The notes: a model not told the origin generated them from the letters alone. Positions 24,679 through 33,215 are shown, counted from the first letter of the stretch. The stretch: DNA of 42,170 nucleotides from Caryophanales bacterium UBA6259 (GCA_002441135.1 DJVJ01000035.1:1-42170), one strand, 5' to 3'. Made by a program: numbers and translations.

Positions 24679-25392
24679 CTAAGCTAATGGTTTTTTATTT
24701 GGAGTTCCAGCCTTACGCGGAAATTGATTAGGTGTTTTATTTTTTTTGTCTAATACAACAATAATCCTTGAACCGAGCTCATTTGGAAGCTCTAAGGTTT
24801 TTGTTTGAGACAATTTACCGCCTAACTGTTCAATCGCCTTCTTAGAATCAATAATTTCTTGTTCTGTTTGTTTTGGCTCTCCTTTTAAAGCAATCATTTT
24901 TCCACTAACTTTAACAAACGGAAGGGTAAGCTCAGCCAAGACATTTAATCTTGCGACTGCCCTAGCGATTGCATAATCATATTTTTCGCGATGCATTTTA
25001 TTTTGTCCATAATCCTCTGCTCTTCCATGAATAAAATTCATGTTTTTAAAACCTAATTCCTGTGATACCGTCTGCAAAAAAGTAATACGTTTATTTAAAG
25101 AATCTAATAATGTTAATTTGAGGTCTGGAAAACAAATTTTCAGAGGAATACTAGGAAAACCTGCTCCAGCCCCAATATCAATTATGTTTTGATCTGTAAA
25201 TGGAATAAAAATAGATGGAGTAATAGAATCAAAAAAGTGTTTTACTATTACTTCCTCTTTTTCTGTAATTGCAGTGAGATTCATTTTTTCATTCCATTCT
25301 ATCAATAGCTGATAAAAGGTTTGAAATTGTTCTAATTGTTCCTTACTACATTGAAATGAATAGGTTTCTAAAAATTTATTCAGTTTTTCCAT
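24679..25392 (-). CDS. rsmG: 16S rRNA m7G527 methyltransferase RsmG
   Basis: RsmG/GidB (237 aa) methylates G527 of 16S rRNA using SAM; loss gives low-level streptomycin resistance. The SAM-binding motif IIDIGAGAGFPSIPLKI lies near residues 68-84, and the KYDYAIARAVARL segment follows. The C-terminal tail PNQFPRKAGTPNKKPLA is the typical PRKxGxPxKxPL ending. The start overlaps the mnmG end by 17 nt; a GGAG lies about 10 nt upstream. Confidence 0.97.
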   Translation of the reverse strand: MEKLNKFLETYSFQCSKEQLEQFQTFYQLLIEWNEKMNLTAITEKEEVIVKHFFDSITPSIFIPFTDQNIIDIGAGAGFPSIPLKICFPDLKLTLLDSLNKRITFLQTVSQELGFKNMNFIHGRAEDYGQNKMHREKYDYAIARAVARLNVLAELTLPFVKVSGKMIALKGEPKQTEQEIIDSKKAIEQLGGKLSQTKTLELPNELGSRIIVVLDKKNKTPNQFPRKAGTPNKKPLA

Positions 25393-27286
25393 GTTGATTT
25401 AACTCCATATTCTTATTTCCTTGTTCAATATAGATTAACAGGATTGAAATATCAGCAGGACTAACTCCAGAAATCCTTGATGCTTGTCCAATATTTAAAG
25501 GTTGTATTTTTGATAATTTTTCTCTAGCTTCAAGAGAAAGTCCATGAATTGTTTTGTAATCTACCCATTCAGGTATTTTCTTGGATTCCACTTTTTTCAT
25601 TTTTTCTACCTGTAGAAGTTGCTTCTCAATATACCCAGCATATTTAATTTCAATCTCTACCTGTTCTTTTACAGCAGAATCAATTTCAGAAAGTCCCGGA
25701 AATAAACTTTCAATCATATCATATGTGACTTCAGGTCTTCTCAAAAGCGTTGCAAGGTCAGTTCCGTTGTTTAATTCAGAAGAACCAGCACTTTTAAGCA
25801 TTTCTTGAACCTCGGAAGTTGGTTTAACTTTATATGCTTTTAATCGTTCAATTTCTGATTCGATTTGGTTTTTCTTTAGTAGAAAAGCTTGATATCTATT
25901 CTCATCAATCAAACCAATCTTGTATCCAATTTCTCGAAGTCGAAGATCTGCATTATCATTTCTTAATAATAAACGATATTCCGCTCTAGATGTTAGTAAG
26001 CGATACGGTTCATTTGTTCCTTTTGTTACTAAATCATCAATTAGAACACCGATATATGCTTGTGAACGATCCAATATAACAGGATCTTTTCCTAATGCAC
26101 GACAAGCTGCATTAATTCCTGCCATTAAACCTTGGCCTGCTGCTTCTTCATAGCCTGAAGTTCCATTTAATTGACCAGCAGTAAATAGATTTTTGATTTT
26201 CTTAGTTTCTAAAGTTGGCCATAATTGAGTTGGCACGACTACATCATATTCTATTGCATACCCAGGTCTCATCATTTCTGCCTTTTCCATACCAGGAATT
26301 GTTCGAAGCATTTCAATTTGAACATCCTCAGGTAAACTAGTAGATAAACCTTGCACATACATTTCTTCCGTAAATTCTCCTTCTGGCTCTAAAAAGATTT
26401 GATGACGTGGTTTATCATTAAATCGAACTACTTTATCTTCGATTGAAGGACAATAACGAGGTCCTGTTCCCTCAATAGCACCAGAAAACATCGGTGCTCG
26501 ATGAAGATTTGAATTGATAATCATATGTGTATGGAAATTAGTATATGTTAACCAGCAAGGAATTTGATCCAAGCGGTATTCTTTTGTATCAAAAGAAAAA
26601 GCTCTTGGAACCTCATCCCCCGGTTGGATTTCCATTTTAGAAAAATCAACACTTTCACGGTGAATTCGTGGCGGTGTTCCTGTTTTAAAACGAACAAGGT
26701 TTAATCCGATTTCCTTTAGGTTATGGGATAAATTTATAGATGGTTGTTGGTTATTAGGACCACTTTCATATATCAAATCGCCAATAATAATTCTACCTCT
26801 TAAATAGGTACCAGTTGTTAAAACAACAGTTTCACTATAATATTCGGCACCTGATCGTGTAATTATGCCCTTAACAACATCATTCTCAACAATTAATTTT
26901 TCAACCATCGCTTGTTTTAAGGTTATATTCGGTTCTTTTTCAAGGGTACTTTTCATTTCATTCTGATAAGCAAATTTATCTGCTTGTGCACGTAATGCAT
27001 GAACCGCCGGACCTTTTCCAGTATTAAGCATCCGAATTTGGATTAAAGTTTTATCAATGTTTTTGGCCATTTCGCCACCTAAAGCATCAATTTCACGTAC
27101 CACATGACCTTTAGCTGGTCCTCCAATTGAAGGATTACATGGCATAAAAGCAATGGTATCTAAGCTAATTGTCAATAATAAGGTTTTAACACCCATTCTT
27201 GCGGATGCCAGTGCTGCTTCTACTCCTGCATGACCTGCACCAACAACAATACATCCAAAATCACCTGCTTTATAACCCATACTCAT
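25376..27286 (-). CDS. mnmG: tRNA uridine-5-carboxymethylaminomethyl modification enzyme MnmG (GidA)
   Basis: MnmG (636 aa) works with MnmE to install the cmnm5 group at wobble uridine 34 using FAD, glycine and methylene-THF. The FAD-binding GAGHAGVEAA is at 16-25; FMPCNPSIGGPAKG and GLNFATGQLNG-like FTAGQLNGTSGYEEAAGQG are conserved pieces; the C-terminal helical domain binds MnmE and tRNA. I chose ATG 27286 because GGAGGG lies 6 nt before it; ATG at 27292 abuts that site. It follows mnmE by 18 nt and overlaps rsmG. Confidence 0.97.
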   Translation of the reverse strand: MSMGYKAGDFGCIVVGAGHAGVEAALASARMGVKTLLLTISLDTIAFMPCNPSIGGPAKGHVVREIDALGGEMAKNIDKTLIQIRMLNTGKGPAVHALRAQADKFAYQNEMKSTLEKEPNITLKQAMVEKLIVENDVVKGIITRSGAEYYSETVVLTTGTYLRGRIIIGDLIYESGPNNQQPSINLSHNLKEIGLNLVRFKTGTPPRIHRESVDFSKMEIQPGDEVPRAFSFDTKEYRLDQIPCWLTYTNFHTHMIINSNLHRAPMFSGAIEGTGPRYCPSIEDKVVRFNDKPRHQIFLEPEGEFTEEMYVQGLSTSLPEDVQIEMLRTIPGMEKAEMMRPGYAIEYDVVVPTQLWPTLETKKIKNLFTAGQLNGTSGYEEAAGQGLMAGINAACRALGKDPVILDRSQAYIGVLIDDLVTKGTNEPYRLLTSRAEYRLLLRNDNADLRLREIGYKIGLIDENRYQAFLLKKNQIESEIERLKAYKVKPTSEVQEMLKSAGSSELNNGTDLATLLRRPEVTYDMIESLFPGLSEIDSAVKEQVEIEIKYAGYIEKQLLQVEKMKKVESKKIPEWVDYKTIHGLSLEAREKLSKIQPLNIGQASRISGVSPADISILLIYIEQGNKNMELNQHGKTE

Positions 27287-27304
27287 ACCCATCCCTCCAG
27301 TTAT

Positions 27305-28678
27305 TTATTTCCCTACACAGAATTGTGTAAAAATTTGATCTACTAAATCCTCAGAAACAGAATCACAAATAATCATTCCAAGGGCATCCCAAGTATTCTT
27401 AATATCAATTGCAATCATATCAATAGGAATATATTCTTCAATAGAATTTATAGCATCAGCTACACTTTGACGACTCTGTTTTAAAAGTTGAATATGTCTA
27501 GAGTTTGAAACATATGTGAAATCATCCTGTTTTATATTCCCAGCAAAAAATAATTGACTAATTGCTGTTTCTAATTCCTCTAACCCTATTTCTTCCTTCA
27601 TAGAAGTGTATATAATCGGACTTTTTGATAACAGTTCTTTAATTATCTCAATATCTAATTGATTAGATAGATCCGTTTTATTAATAATTACAATAACATT
27701 TGTATCTTTTAATATTTCCATTAATTGTAAATCGTCTTCATGTAAAGTGTCATTATAATTTAATACATAAAGAACTAAATCTGCTTCCTCTAATGCTTTT
27801 TTCGATCTTTCTACCCCTATTTTCTCAACTAGATCTTCTGTTTCTCTTATTCCTGCAGTATCTACTAACTTTAAAGGAATTCCTTTGATATTGATATACT
27901 CTTCAATTACATCTCTTGTTGTCCCAGGAATTTCTGTTACTATCGCTTTATTTTCATGAACTAATGCATTCAATAAAGAAGATTTACCAACATTTGGTCT
28001 ACCAACGATTACAGTTGAAATTCCTTCTCGTAAAACCTTCCCTTGATTAGCAACTTCAATTAATCTTTCAATTTCTTTTTTAACAGAATTTGATTTCTCA
28101 AGAAGTAGGTTATGAGTTACTGTTTCTACATCATGTTCTGGATAATCAATCGTTACCTCGATATGTGCTAAAACCTCAAGAAGCTCTCTTCTCATTTTGA
28201 TTATTTGCTTTGAAAGCTGTCCTTCTACTTGCTTCAATGCGATATTCATTGCTCTGTCGGTTTTTGATCGAATAATATCAATAATCGCTTCTGCTTGGGA
28301 TAGATCAATTCTTCCGTTTAAAAAAGCCCTTTTCGTAAATTCACCAGGCTCAGCTAGTCGAGCTCCATTATCTAGTACAAGCTCCAACACTCGCTTAGCA
28401 GCAATTAATCCTCCGTGACAGTTAATCTCCACTACATCCTCTTTTGTGTAGGTTTTAGGAGACCTCATTACAGATACTAATACTTCATCAACCACATTCC
28501 CATGTTCATCAAATAATTTGCCATAGTTAATTGTATGACTATCCACAGTGGATAACTTTTTAGAACCTTTAAATATATTATCAACAATCTCTAATGCATC
28601 TTCTCCACTCACTCTTATTATAGCAATACCACCTTCACCTAAAGCTGTGGAAATAGCTGCAATTGTATCGAATTCCAT
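27305..28678 (-). CDS. mnmE: tRNA modification GTPase MnmE (TrmE)
   Basis: MnmE (457 aa) is the GTPase partner of MnmG for wobble-uridine modification. A folate-binding N-terminal domain (about 1-120, FDTIAAISTALGEGGIAIIRVSG) is followed by a helical domain with an inserted G domain (about 215-375: GRPNVGKSSLLNAL, GTTRDVIEE, DTAGIRE, NKTD), and the protein ends in the catalytic CVGK. I chose ATG 28678 with GAGGTG 6 nt upstream; an in-frame GTG overlaps that ribosome site. First gene of the mnmE-mnmG-rsmG run. Confidence 0.97.
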   Translation of the reverse strand: MEFDTIAAISTALGEGGIAIIRVSGEDALEIVDNIFKGSKKLSTVDSHTINYGKLFDEHGNVVDEVLVSVMRSPKTYTKEDVVEINCHGGLIAAKRVLELVLDNGARLAEPGEFTKRAFLNGRIDLSQAEAIIDIIRSKTDRAMNIALKQVEGQLSKQIIKMRRELLEVLAHIEVTIDYPEHDVETVTHNLLLEKSNSVKKEIERLIEVANQGKVLREGISTVIVGRPNVGKSSLLNALVHENKAIVTEIPGTTRDVIEEYINIKGIPLKLVDTAGIRETEDLVEKIGVERSKKALEEADLVLYVLNYNDTLHEDDLQLMEILKDTNVIVIINKTDLSNQLDIEIIKELLSKSPIIYTSMKEEIGLEELETAISQLFFAGNIKQDDFTYVSNSRHIQLLKQSRQSVADAINSIEEYIPIDMIAIDIKNTWDALGMIICDSVSEDLVDQIFTQFCVGK

Positions 28679-28778
28679 TATTTTCACCTCAATAATTAAA
28701 TTAACGTAAAAAGATTATCATAGTTAGTAGAAAAATTAAAAGTTATTTTTTTGATTTAATTTTATTATTCCCAATAAA

Positions 28779-28804
28779 AAATCCCTGTATAATAACAGGG
28801 ATTT
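28779..28804 (-). terminator. Terminator of the rpmH-rnpA-yidD-yidC-jag unit
   Basis: AAATCCCTGT and ACAGGGATTT form a perfect 10-bp stem with a 6-nt loop and TTTTTTATT following on the minus strand. Confidence 0.9.
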
Positions 28805-28830
28805 AAAGATTTAGTTTGTTTTAGCAAAAA

Positions 28831-29490
28831 CTATTTTTTAGTAATTACAATTTGACGATTTGGCTCTACACCACGACTAAAGGTTTTAACCCGAGGGTGG
28901 TTTTGTAACTCTGTATGTATAATCTTACGTTCATGAGGTGACATAGGTTCCAAGACAACATCTTTACCAGTACGAATTACTTTATCTGCTAAACGAGCTG
29001 CCAGATTTTCTAGAGTTGTCTTTCTTCTTAAACGATAATTTTCTGCATCCAAACTTAATCTTACCCGATTATTGTAAGCATTTTTGTTTGCAGCTAAATT
29101 AACAAGATATTGTAAGGAATCTAGAGTTTGTCCTCTTCTTCCAATCAATATACCTAGATCATCTCCCACTAAATTTAAAACCACTTCATCCTCTTTTTTA
29201 ATCACATCAATATCTACTGTAAGATTCATTGTACTAAAAATATTGTTTAAAAATACTTTTGCTTCATCTATTGGATTAATTTCGTGATTAGAAATTTTTA
29301 CTTCTTCTAGTTTTTGTTGTTTTAACTCAACTTCAACAACCGCTTCTTTTCTTCCCATCAATCCGAATAATCTTTTTCCTGGTTGCTCCAATACAGTAAC
29401 ATTAACCTTATCTTCAGTAGTACCAAGTTGACTGAGGGCTGATTGGATTGCTTCTTCTATTGTTTTACCGCTAGCAATAATTTTTCCCAT
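28831..29490 (-). CDS. jag: RNA-binding protein Jag (KhpB/EloR)
   Basis: Jag (219 aa) is a cytoplasmic RNA-binding protein tied to cell elongation in other Firmicutes and named for its link with SpoIIIJ. Three domains are seen: the Jag_N domain (1-50, ending GKRLFGLMGRKEA), a KH domain (about 75-150, with GDDLGILIGRRGQTLDSLQYL) and an R3H domain (about 155-219, with MSPHERKIIH and SRGVEPNRQIVI). It follows yidC by 16 nt and is the last gene of this unit. Confidence 0.95.
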   Translation of the reverse strand: MGKIIASGKTIEEAIQSALSQLGTTEDKVNVTVLEQPGKRLFGLMGRKEAVVEVELKQQKLEEVKISNHEINPIDEAKVFLNNIFSTMNLTVDIDVIKKEDEVVLNLVGDDLGILIGRRGQTLDSLQYLVNLAANKNAYNNRVRLSLDAENYRLRRKTTLENLAARLADKVIRTGKDVVLEPMSPHERKIIHTELQNHPRVKTFSRGVEPNRQIVITKK

Positions 29491-29506
29491 GATAAAACCC
29501 CCGTAA

Positions 29507-30244
29507 TTATTTCTCTTTCGTTCCTTTTATCATCTGTGTTTGTACAATGGTAAAGATGTTACCAATTACCCAATATAATCCAAGAGCAGAAGGTAAAGAA
29601 ATACCGATAAATAAAATCATCGCTGGCATCACAGTAGCCATAATTTTTTGTTGTTGTGCTGCTTGTGGATTACCTACAGAGTTTACATTCATCATTTTCA
29701 TTTGTAAAAACGTAGTTATTGCAGCTAAAATAGGGAAAATATAGTACGGATCTGGATTCCCTAAATGTAACCACAAGAAATCTTGAGCTGCTATATGTTC
29801 ACTTCTCATAATTGCATGATAAAAAGCAATTAATATTGGCATCTGAATAAATAATGGTAAACAACCAGCTAATGGATTAACATTATGTTTTTGGTAAAGC
29901 TTCATCATTTCTTCTTGCGCTTTTTTAGGGTCATTTTTATATTTTTCTCTAAGTGCTAGTACTTCAGGCTGTAAAGCTTGCATCGCTTTTTGACTTCTTA
30001 TTTGTGTAATCATTAAAGGTAATACTAAGAAACGAATCAAAATCGTGGTAACGATAATAGATAATCCGTAATTATTGAACAACACCTCAGCAAAGAAATC
30101 TAAAGTAACAGACAATGGGTAAACAAAAAATTTATCCCAAATTCCATTACTTGGATCTACCGGTGTATTAGGTGAGGCAGAACAACCTGTACTGACAAAT
30201 ACTATTCCAAGAATAAATAAGATTAATAATATGCGTCTCCGCAA
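29507..30244 (-). CDS. yidC: Membrane protein insertase YidC (SpoIIIJ type)
   Basis: A 245-aa YidC insertase that places proteins into the cytoplasmic membrane; the Bacillus homologue SpoIIIJ is needed for sporulation. It is a lipoprotein: a signal peptide ending STGC with lipidation at C21. Five membrane helices follow, and R in the groove (ILIRFLVLPLMI) matches the conserved positive charge. The start is TTG 30244, supported by GGGGGAG 5 nt upstream; the open frame continues to 30298 but would overlap yidD and spoil the signal peptide. Followed by jag. Confidence 0.95.
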   Translation of the reverse strand: MRRRILLILFILGIVFVSTGCSASPNTPVDPSNGIWDKFFVYPLSVTLDFFAEVLFNNYGLSIIVTTILIRFLVLPLMITQIRSQKAMQALQPEVLALREKYKNDPKKAQEEMMKLYQKHNVNPLAGCLPLFIQMPILIAFYHAIMRSEHIAAQDFLWLHLGNPDPYYIFPILAAITTFLQMKMMNVNSVGNPQAAQQQKIMATVMPAMILFIGISLPSALGLYWVIGNIFTIVQTQMIKGTKEK

Positions 30245-30257
30245 AATGACTCCCCCT

Positions 30258-30485
30258 CTATCTTTCTTCCTCTTTTCCCGGTACTGGATCAAATCCACCA
30301 GGATGAAAAGGATGACACTTCAATATTCGTTTAGAAGCTAACAAACTGCCTTTTGCTGGTCCATGAATTTCTACCGCTTCAAGTGCATAATGAGAACAGG
30401 TTGGATAAAATCGACAGGTTGGTGGCTTCATTGGTGATATGAATTTTCGATAAAACTTAATCAACAGTAAGAGAATTTTTTTCAT
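30258..30485 (-). CDS. yidD: Membrane protein insertion efficiency factor YidD
   Basis: A 75-aa protein with an amphipathic N-terminal helix (KKILLLLIKFYRKFISP) and the conserved CRFYPTCSHYALEA and KCHPFHPGGFDPVP segments of YidD. It assists YidC-dependent insertion by an unknown mechanism. The ATG overlaps the rnpA stop by 4 nt and has the site GAGGAG. Confidence 0.95.
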   Translation of the reverse strand: MKKILLLLIKFYRKFISPMKPPTCRFYPTCSHYALEAVEIHGPAKGSLLASKRILKCHPFHPGGFDPVPGKEEER

Positions 30486-30847
30486 TTTCTCTCCTCAATC
30501 TTTTTATCAATAAGTTTCATTTTTCTAAATAAATGCTCTACACTAGATTCAACCTGTGCAAACTCTAGATCTATCACAGGTTTACGAGCAATGATAACAA
30601 CATCGATATTTTTTTTTATAGAGTACTTCCTTATAATAGAACGAATAGCCTCTTTTATTAATCTTTTAACTCTATTACGCACGACAGCTTTTCCTATTTT
30701 TTTGCTAACAGAAATACCAAAACGATACTCATCTACATCCGAATTACTTCTTAAATAAAGAACCAAAGTACGATTAGCAATAGATTTACCATTTGTATAA
30801 ACCTTTTTAAAATCATTTCTTCGTTTTAAACGCCATTGTTTGTGCAT
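30482..30847 (-). CDS. rnpA: Ribonuclease P protein component
   Basis: RnpA (121 aa) is the protein subunit of RNase P, which trims the 5' leaders of tRNA precursors. The basic motif KKIGKAVVRNRVKRLIKEAIR (split here as KKIGKAVVRN and RVKRLIKEAIR) is the RNR signature, near residues 50-72. I chose ATG 30847 with GGAGG 6 nt upstream; an ATG 15 nt further up has no ribosome site. It lies 189 nt after rpmH and overlaps yidD. Confidence 0.95.
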   Translation of the reverse strand: MHKQWRLKRRNDFKKVYTNGKSIANRTLVLYLRSNSDVDEYRFGISVSKKIGKAVVRNRVKRLIKEAIRSIIRKYSIKKNIDVVIIARKPVIDLEFAQVESSVEHLFRKMKLIDKKIEERK

Positions 30848-31018
30848 CAAATTCCTCCACACAGAAAACTGAATACGCTAACAAACCTCTTCTATGTGAA
30901 AGTATGGGTAAAAATTAGATCGAATAAACCTATTTTACCACACTATCTTCACCAAATTAAACTAATCTTCATAAATTTTCTAATAATTATAACCAAAAAA
31001 ATTATTAATATCGAAAAA

Positions 31019-31038
31019 AGGCCACGTAAGAGTGACCT
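31019..31038 (-). terminator. Terminator at the end of rpmH
   Basis: AGGCCAC and GTGACCT form a 7-bp stem (one G-T pair) with a 6-nt loop, followed on the minus strand by TTTTTT. It includes part of the rpmH stop codon. Partial read-through into rnpA is likely because no other clear rnpA promoter is evident. Confidence 0.75.
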
Positions 31039-31171
31039 ATGCAGATATTACTTTTCTTCCTTTTCTTCTTCTAGCACTTAGAACTCTACGTCCTGTGCTT
31101 GTACTCATTCTTTTACGGAAGCCATGGACCTTTTGTCTTTTGCGTCGATTTGGTTGATAAGTAGGTTTCAT
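31037..31171 (-). CDS. rpmH: Ribosomal protein bL34
   Basis: A 44-aa, strongly basic protein, found by translating the minus strand between rnpA and dnaA: it begins MKPTYQPNRRKRQKVHGFRK and ends RKGRKVISA, the standard bL34 pattern, with GFRKRMST and GRRVLSARR between. The ribosome site GGGAGGTG precedes ATG. It marks the left border of oriC. Confidence 0.98.
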   Translation of the reverse strand: MKPTYQPNRRKRQKVHGFRKRMSTSTGRRVLSARRRKGRKVISA

Positions 31172-31223
31172 CTATTACACCTCCCTTTGAGGGTTAAACG
31201 TTATTTAACAGACATTCTTTAAA

Positions 31224-31253
31224 AGAATATCAATTAAAAGGTCATTTTGTCAA
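31224..31253 (-). promoter_or_regulatory. rpmH promoter
   Basis: TTGACA (31248-31253), 18 nt and TATTCT (31224-31229) on the minus strand, about 52 nt before the rpmH start. Confidence 0.75.
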
Positions 31254-31340
31254 GAAAAACAGCAATTCTTTCATTGTTAAAATTTAGAATTTATCATTGT
31301 TGATAACTTAGAAAACAAGATATTTTATTGTCGACAAGTT

Positions 31341-31349
31341 TTCGACAAA
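31341..31349 (-). promoter_or_regulatory. Spo0A box beside a DnaA box in oriC
   Basis: TTCGACAAA on the plus strand reads TTTGTCGAA on the minus strand, a full match to the 0A-box TTTGTCRAA. It abuts the DnaA box at 31350. A second, weaker half-match lies in the palindrome TTGTCGACAA at 31328-31337. Confidence 0.65.
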
Positions 31350-31511
31350 TTATCCACAATATATAGTGTTGTTAATAACTTTAATGCACAAGGTGTAGTT
31401 ATTGTGGATAATAGGCAAAAACCATTGATAATATAGCTTTTTTTTGATATCATAAATTTGATTTAGAAGTGGATATTAATTTAACAGAGCGGATCTATTC
31501 ACAGCTTGTGG

Positions 31512-31533
31512 ATAATGTTGTGGACAACATTAT
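31512..31533. repeat. 22-bp palindrome inside oriC
   Basis: ATAATGTTGT (31512-31521) and ACAACATTAT (31524-31533) are perfect 10-bp arms around GG. It overlaps two DnaA-like boxes. No terminator-like T run follows. Confidence 0.75.
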
Positions 31534-31665
31534 TAGGTTGTGGATTTTTTATTCACAAGTTTTGCTGTTTTTTAATGAAAAACGTCAAATAATGTAGAAA
31601 TATCACTATTTTTTATCCACAATTGTCCACAGTTTTTTGTGGAAAATTGTTCTGGGAGGATTACT

Positions 31666-33027
31666 GTGGAACCATTAGAATCTTTATGGCAAAAAACATT
31701 ACAGGTTATAGAAACAAAATTAAGTAAGCCTAGCTTTGAAACATGGCTAAAATCAACGCATTCCTCAACATTGGTTGAAAATATCCTTACTGTAACTGCA
31801 CCAAATGAATTTACCCGGGATTGGTTGGAATCTAGATATACCACTTTAATTCAGGATATCTTATATGAAATAACGGGAGAAGAATTAAAAATTAAATTTA
31901 TTATTCCACCAGCTTCAGATGCGGATCGTTTTAATGATATTCCAGCTCCTAAAAAAATTCCTGTGGTTACAGAAGATGATGAATCAGCAACAAAATCAAT
32001 TCTTAATCCTAAATATACCTTTGATACTTTTGTTATTGGGGTTGGTAACCGATTTGCACATGCAGCTTCTTTAGCTGTAGCAGAAGCTCCAGCTAAAGCA
32101 TATAATCCGTTATTTGTTTATGGAGGCGTTGGTTTAGGGAAAACTCACTTAATGCATGCAATTGGTCATTATGTTATACAACATAACGCAAATGCGAAAG
32201 TGCTATATATTTCCTCTGAAAAATTCACCAATGAGTTTATCAATGCCATTATGAATAACAATACCGTTGAATTTAGAAATAAATACAGAAACATTGACAT
32301 TCTACTTATTGATGATATTCAGTTTTTAGCAGGAAAAGAACAAACTCAAGAGGAATTTTTCCATACCTTTAATGCCCTTCATGAGGCAAATAAACAAATT
32401 ATTATCTCAAGTGATCGTCCTCCAAAAGAAATCCCTACATTAGAGGACCGTTTACGTTCTAGATTTGAATGGGGTTTAATTACAGATATTCAACCACCAG
32501 ATTTAGAAACAAGAATAGCTATTCTGCGAAAAAAAGCAAAAGCTGAGAATCTAGATATACCAAATGAAGTTATGATCTATATTGCTAATCAAATTGACAC
32601 CAACATTAGAGAATTAGAGGGCGCATTAATTCGAGTTGTCGCTTTTTCCTCTCTAATTAATAAAGATATGTCTGTTGATTTAGCAGCTGAAGCTCTGAAA
32701 GATATTATTCCTTCCTCTAGACCAAAAGAAATAACAATTGCTGATATTCAAAAAAACGTGGCAGAGCATTTTAATATAAAGTTTGAAGATTTAAAAGCGA
32801 AAAAGAGAACTAAAGCTGTCGCTTTTCCTCGACAAATCGCAATGTATCTTTCTCGAGAATTAACAGATTACTCATTGCCTAAAATTGGTGATGAATTTGG
32901 TGGAAGAGACCACTCTACAGTCATTCATGCTTATGAGAAAATCGGAAATCAATTAAAAAATGATTTAGAATTTAAACAAACCATCCAAAATTTAATAGAA
33001 AAAACTAAAAAGAGCATTCTTAAATAA
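31666..33027 (+). CDS. dnaA: Chromosomal replication initiator DnaA
   Basis: DnaA (453 aa) binds oriC boxes, assembles on single-stranded DNA and opens the origin. Domain I covers about 1-85 (LSKPSFETWLKSTHSS), domain II is a short linker (about 86-112), domain III is the AAA+ motor with Walker A GGVGLGKTH (153-161) and Walker B LLIDDIQFLAGK, and domain IV ends with the DNA-reading FGGRDHSTVIHA. The start is GTG 31666, with GGGAGG 6 nt upstream; an earlier in-frame GTG at 31639 lies in a DnaA box and lacks a ribosome site. First gene of the plus-strand arm. Confidence 0.97.
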   Translation: MEPLESLWQKTLQVIETKLSKPSFETWLKSTHSSTLVENILTVTAPNEFTRDWLESRYTTLIQDILYEITGEELKIKFIIPPASDADRFNDIPAPKKIPVVTEDDESATKSILNPKYTFDTFVIGVGNRFAHAASLAVAEAPAKAYNPLFVYGGVGLGKTHLMHAIGHYVIQHNANAKVLYISSEKFTNEFINAIMNNNTVEFRNKYRNIDILLIDDIQFLAGKEQTQEEFFHTFNALHEANKQIIISSDRPPKEIPTLEDRLRSRFEWGLITDIQPPDLETRIAILRKKAKAENLDIPNEVMIYIANQIDTNIRELEGALIRVVAFSSLINKDMSVDLAAEALKDIIPSSRPKEITIADIQKNVAEHFNIKFEDLKAKKRTKAVAFPRQIAMYLSRELTDYSLPKIGDEFGGRDHSTVIHAYEKIGNQLKNDLEFKQTIQNLIEKTKKSILK

Positions 33028-33029
33028 CA

Positions 33030-33176
33030 TGTGGATAAGTGTATAAGAATTTTGGATACTTATTGACAGGTTATGCACATGTGAATAACTGTGAGTGTAA
33101 TACATTTTTCTTATTATCCACATATTCACAGCCCTTATTACTATTATTATTATTTTTATTAACTTAATATATATAT
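33030..33176 (+). other. oriC, dnaA-dnaN boxes, DnaA-trio and unwinding region
   Basis: The dnaA-dnaN gap holds DnaA boxes at 33030-33038 (TGTGGATAA, -), 33071-33079 (TTATGCACA, +), 33080-33088 (TGTGAATAA, -), 33114-33122 (TTATCCACA, +) and a near match ATATTCACA at 33122-33130. GCCC follows (33131-33134), then six triplets TTA-TTA-CTA-TTA-TTA-TTA (33135-33152), matching the DnaA-trio arrangement described in B. subtilis, then AT-rich DNA to 33176. This is the likely unwinding site. Confidence 0.88.
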
Positions 33177-33215
33177 GCTTTAAGAATTTTAAATATGACT
33201 ATAATGGAGGTAATT

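Larger units (their letters stand above)
31328..31646 (+). other. oriC, upstream DnaA-box cluster
   Basis: The 494 nt between rpmH and dnaA hold no gene. Four perfect TTATCCACA boxes lie at 31350-31358 (+), 31403-31411 (-), 31507-31515 (-) and 31613-31621 (+); TTATTCACA at 31549-31557 (+); near matches at 31519-31527, 31539-31547, 31623-31631 and 31638-31646. They include the leader of dnaA, so DnaA likely represses its own gene. A clear dnaA promoter could not be fixed. In B. subtilis the same arrangement forms the incA/incB half of the bipartite origin. Confidence 0.92.

Noticed and set aside
30245..30298. Longer YidC beginning at 30298
   Set aside because: It would overlap yidD by 41 nt and put 18 charged residues before the lipoprotein signal; the TTG at 30244 has a well-placed ribosome site.
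31401..31646. Clear sigma-A promoter for dnaA
   Set aside because: Several weak combinations exist (for example TTGCTG with TCAAAT, 17 nt apart, near 31562-31590), but none stands out, so no position is claimed.
31639..31665. Longer DnaA beginning at GTG 31639
   Set aside because: That GTG is part of a DnaA-like box and lacks a ribosome site, whereas GTG 31666 has GGGAGG 6 nt upstream and gives the usual DnaA N-terminus.
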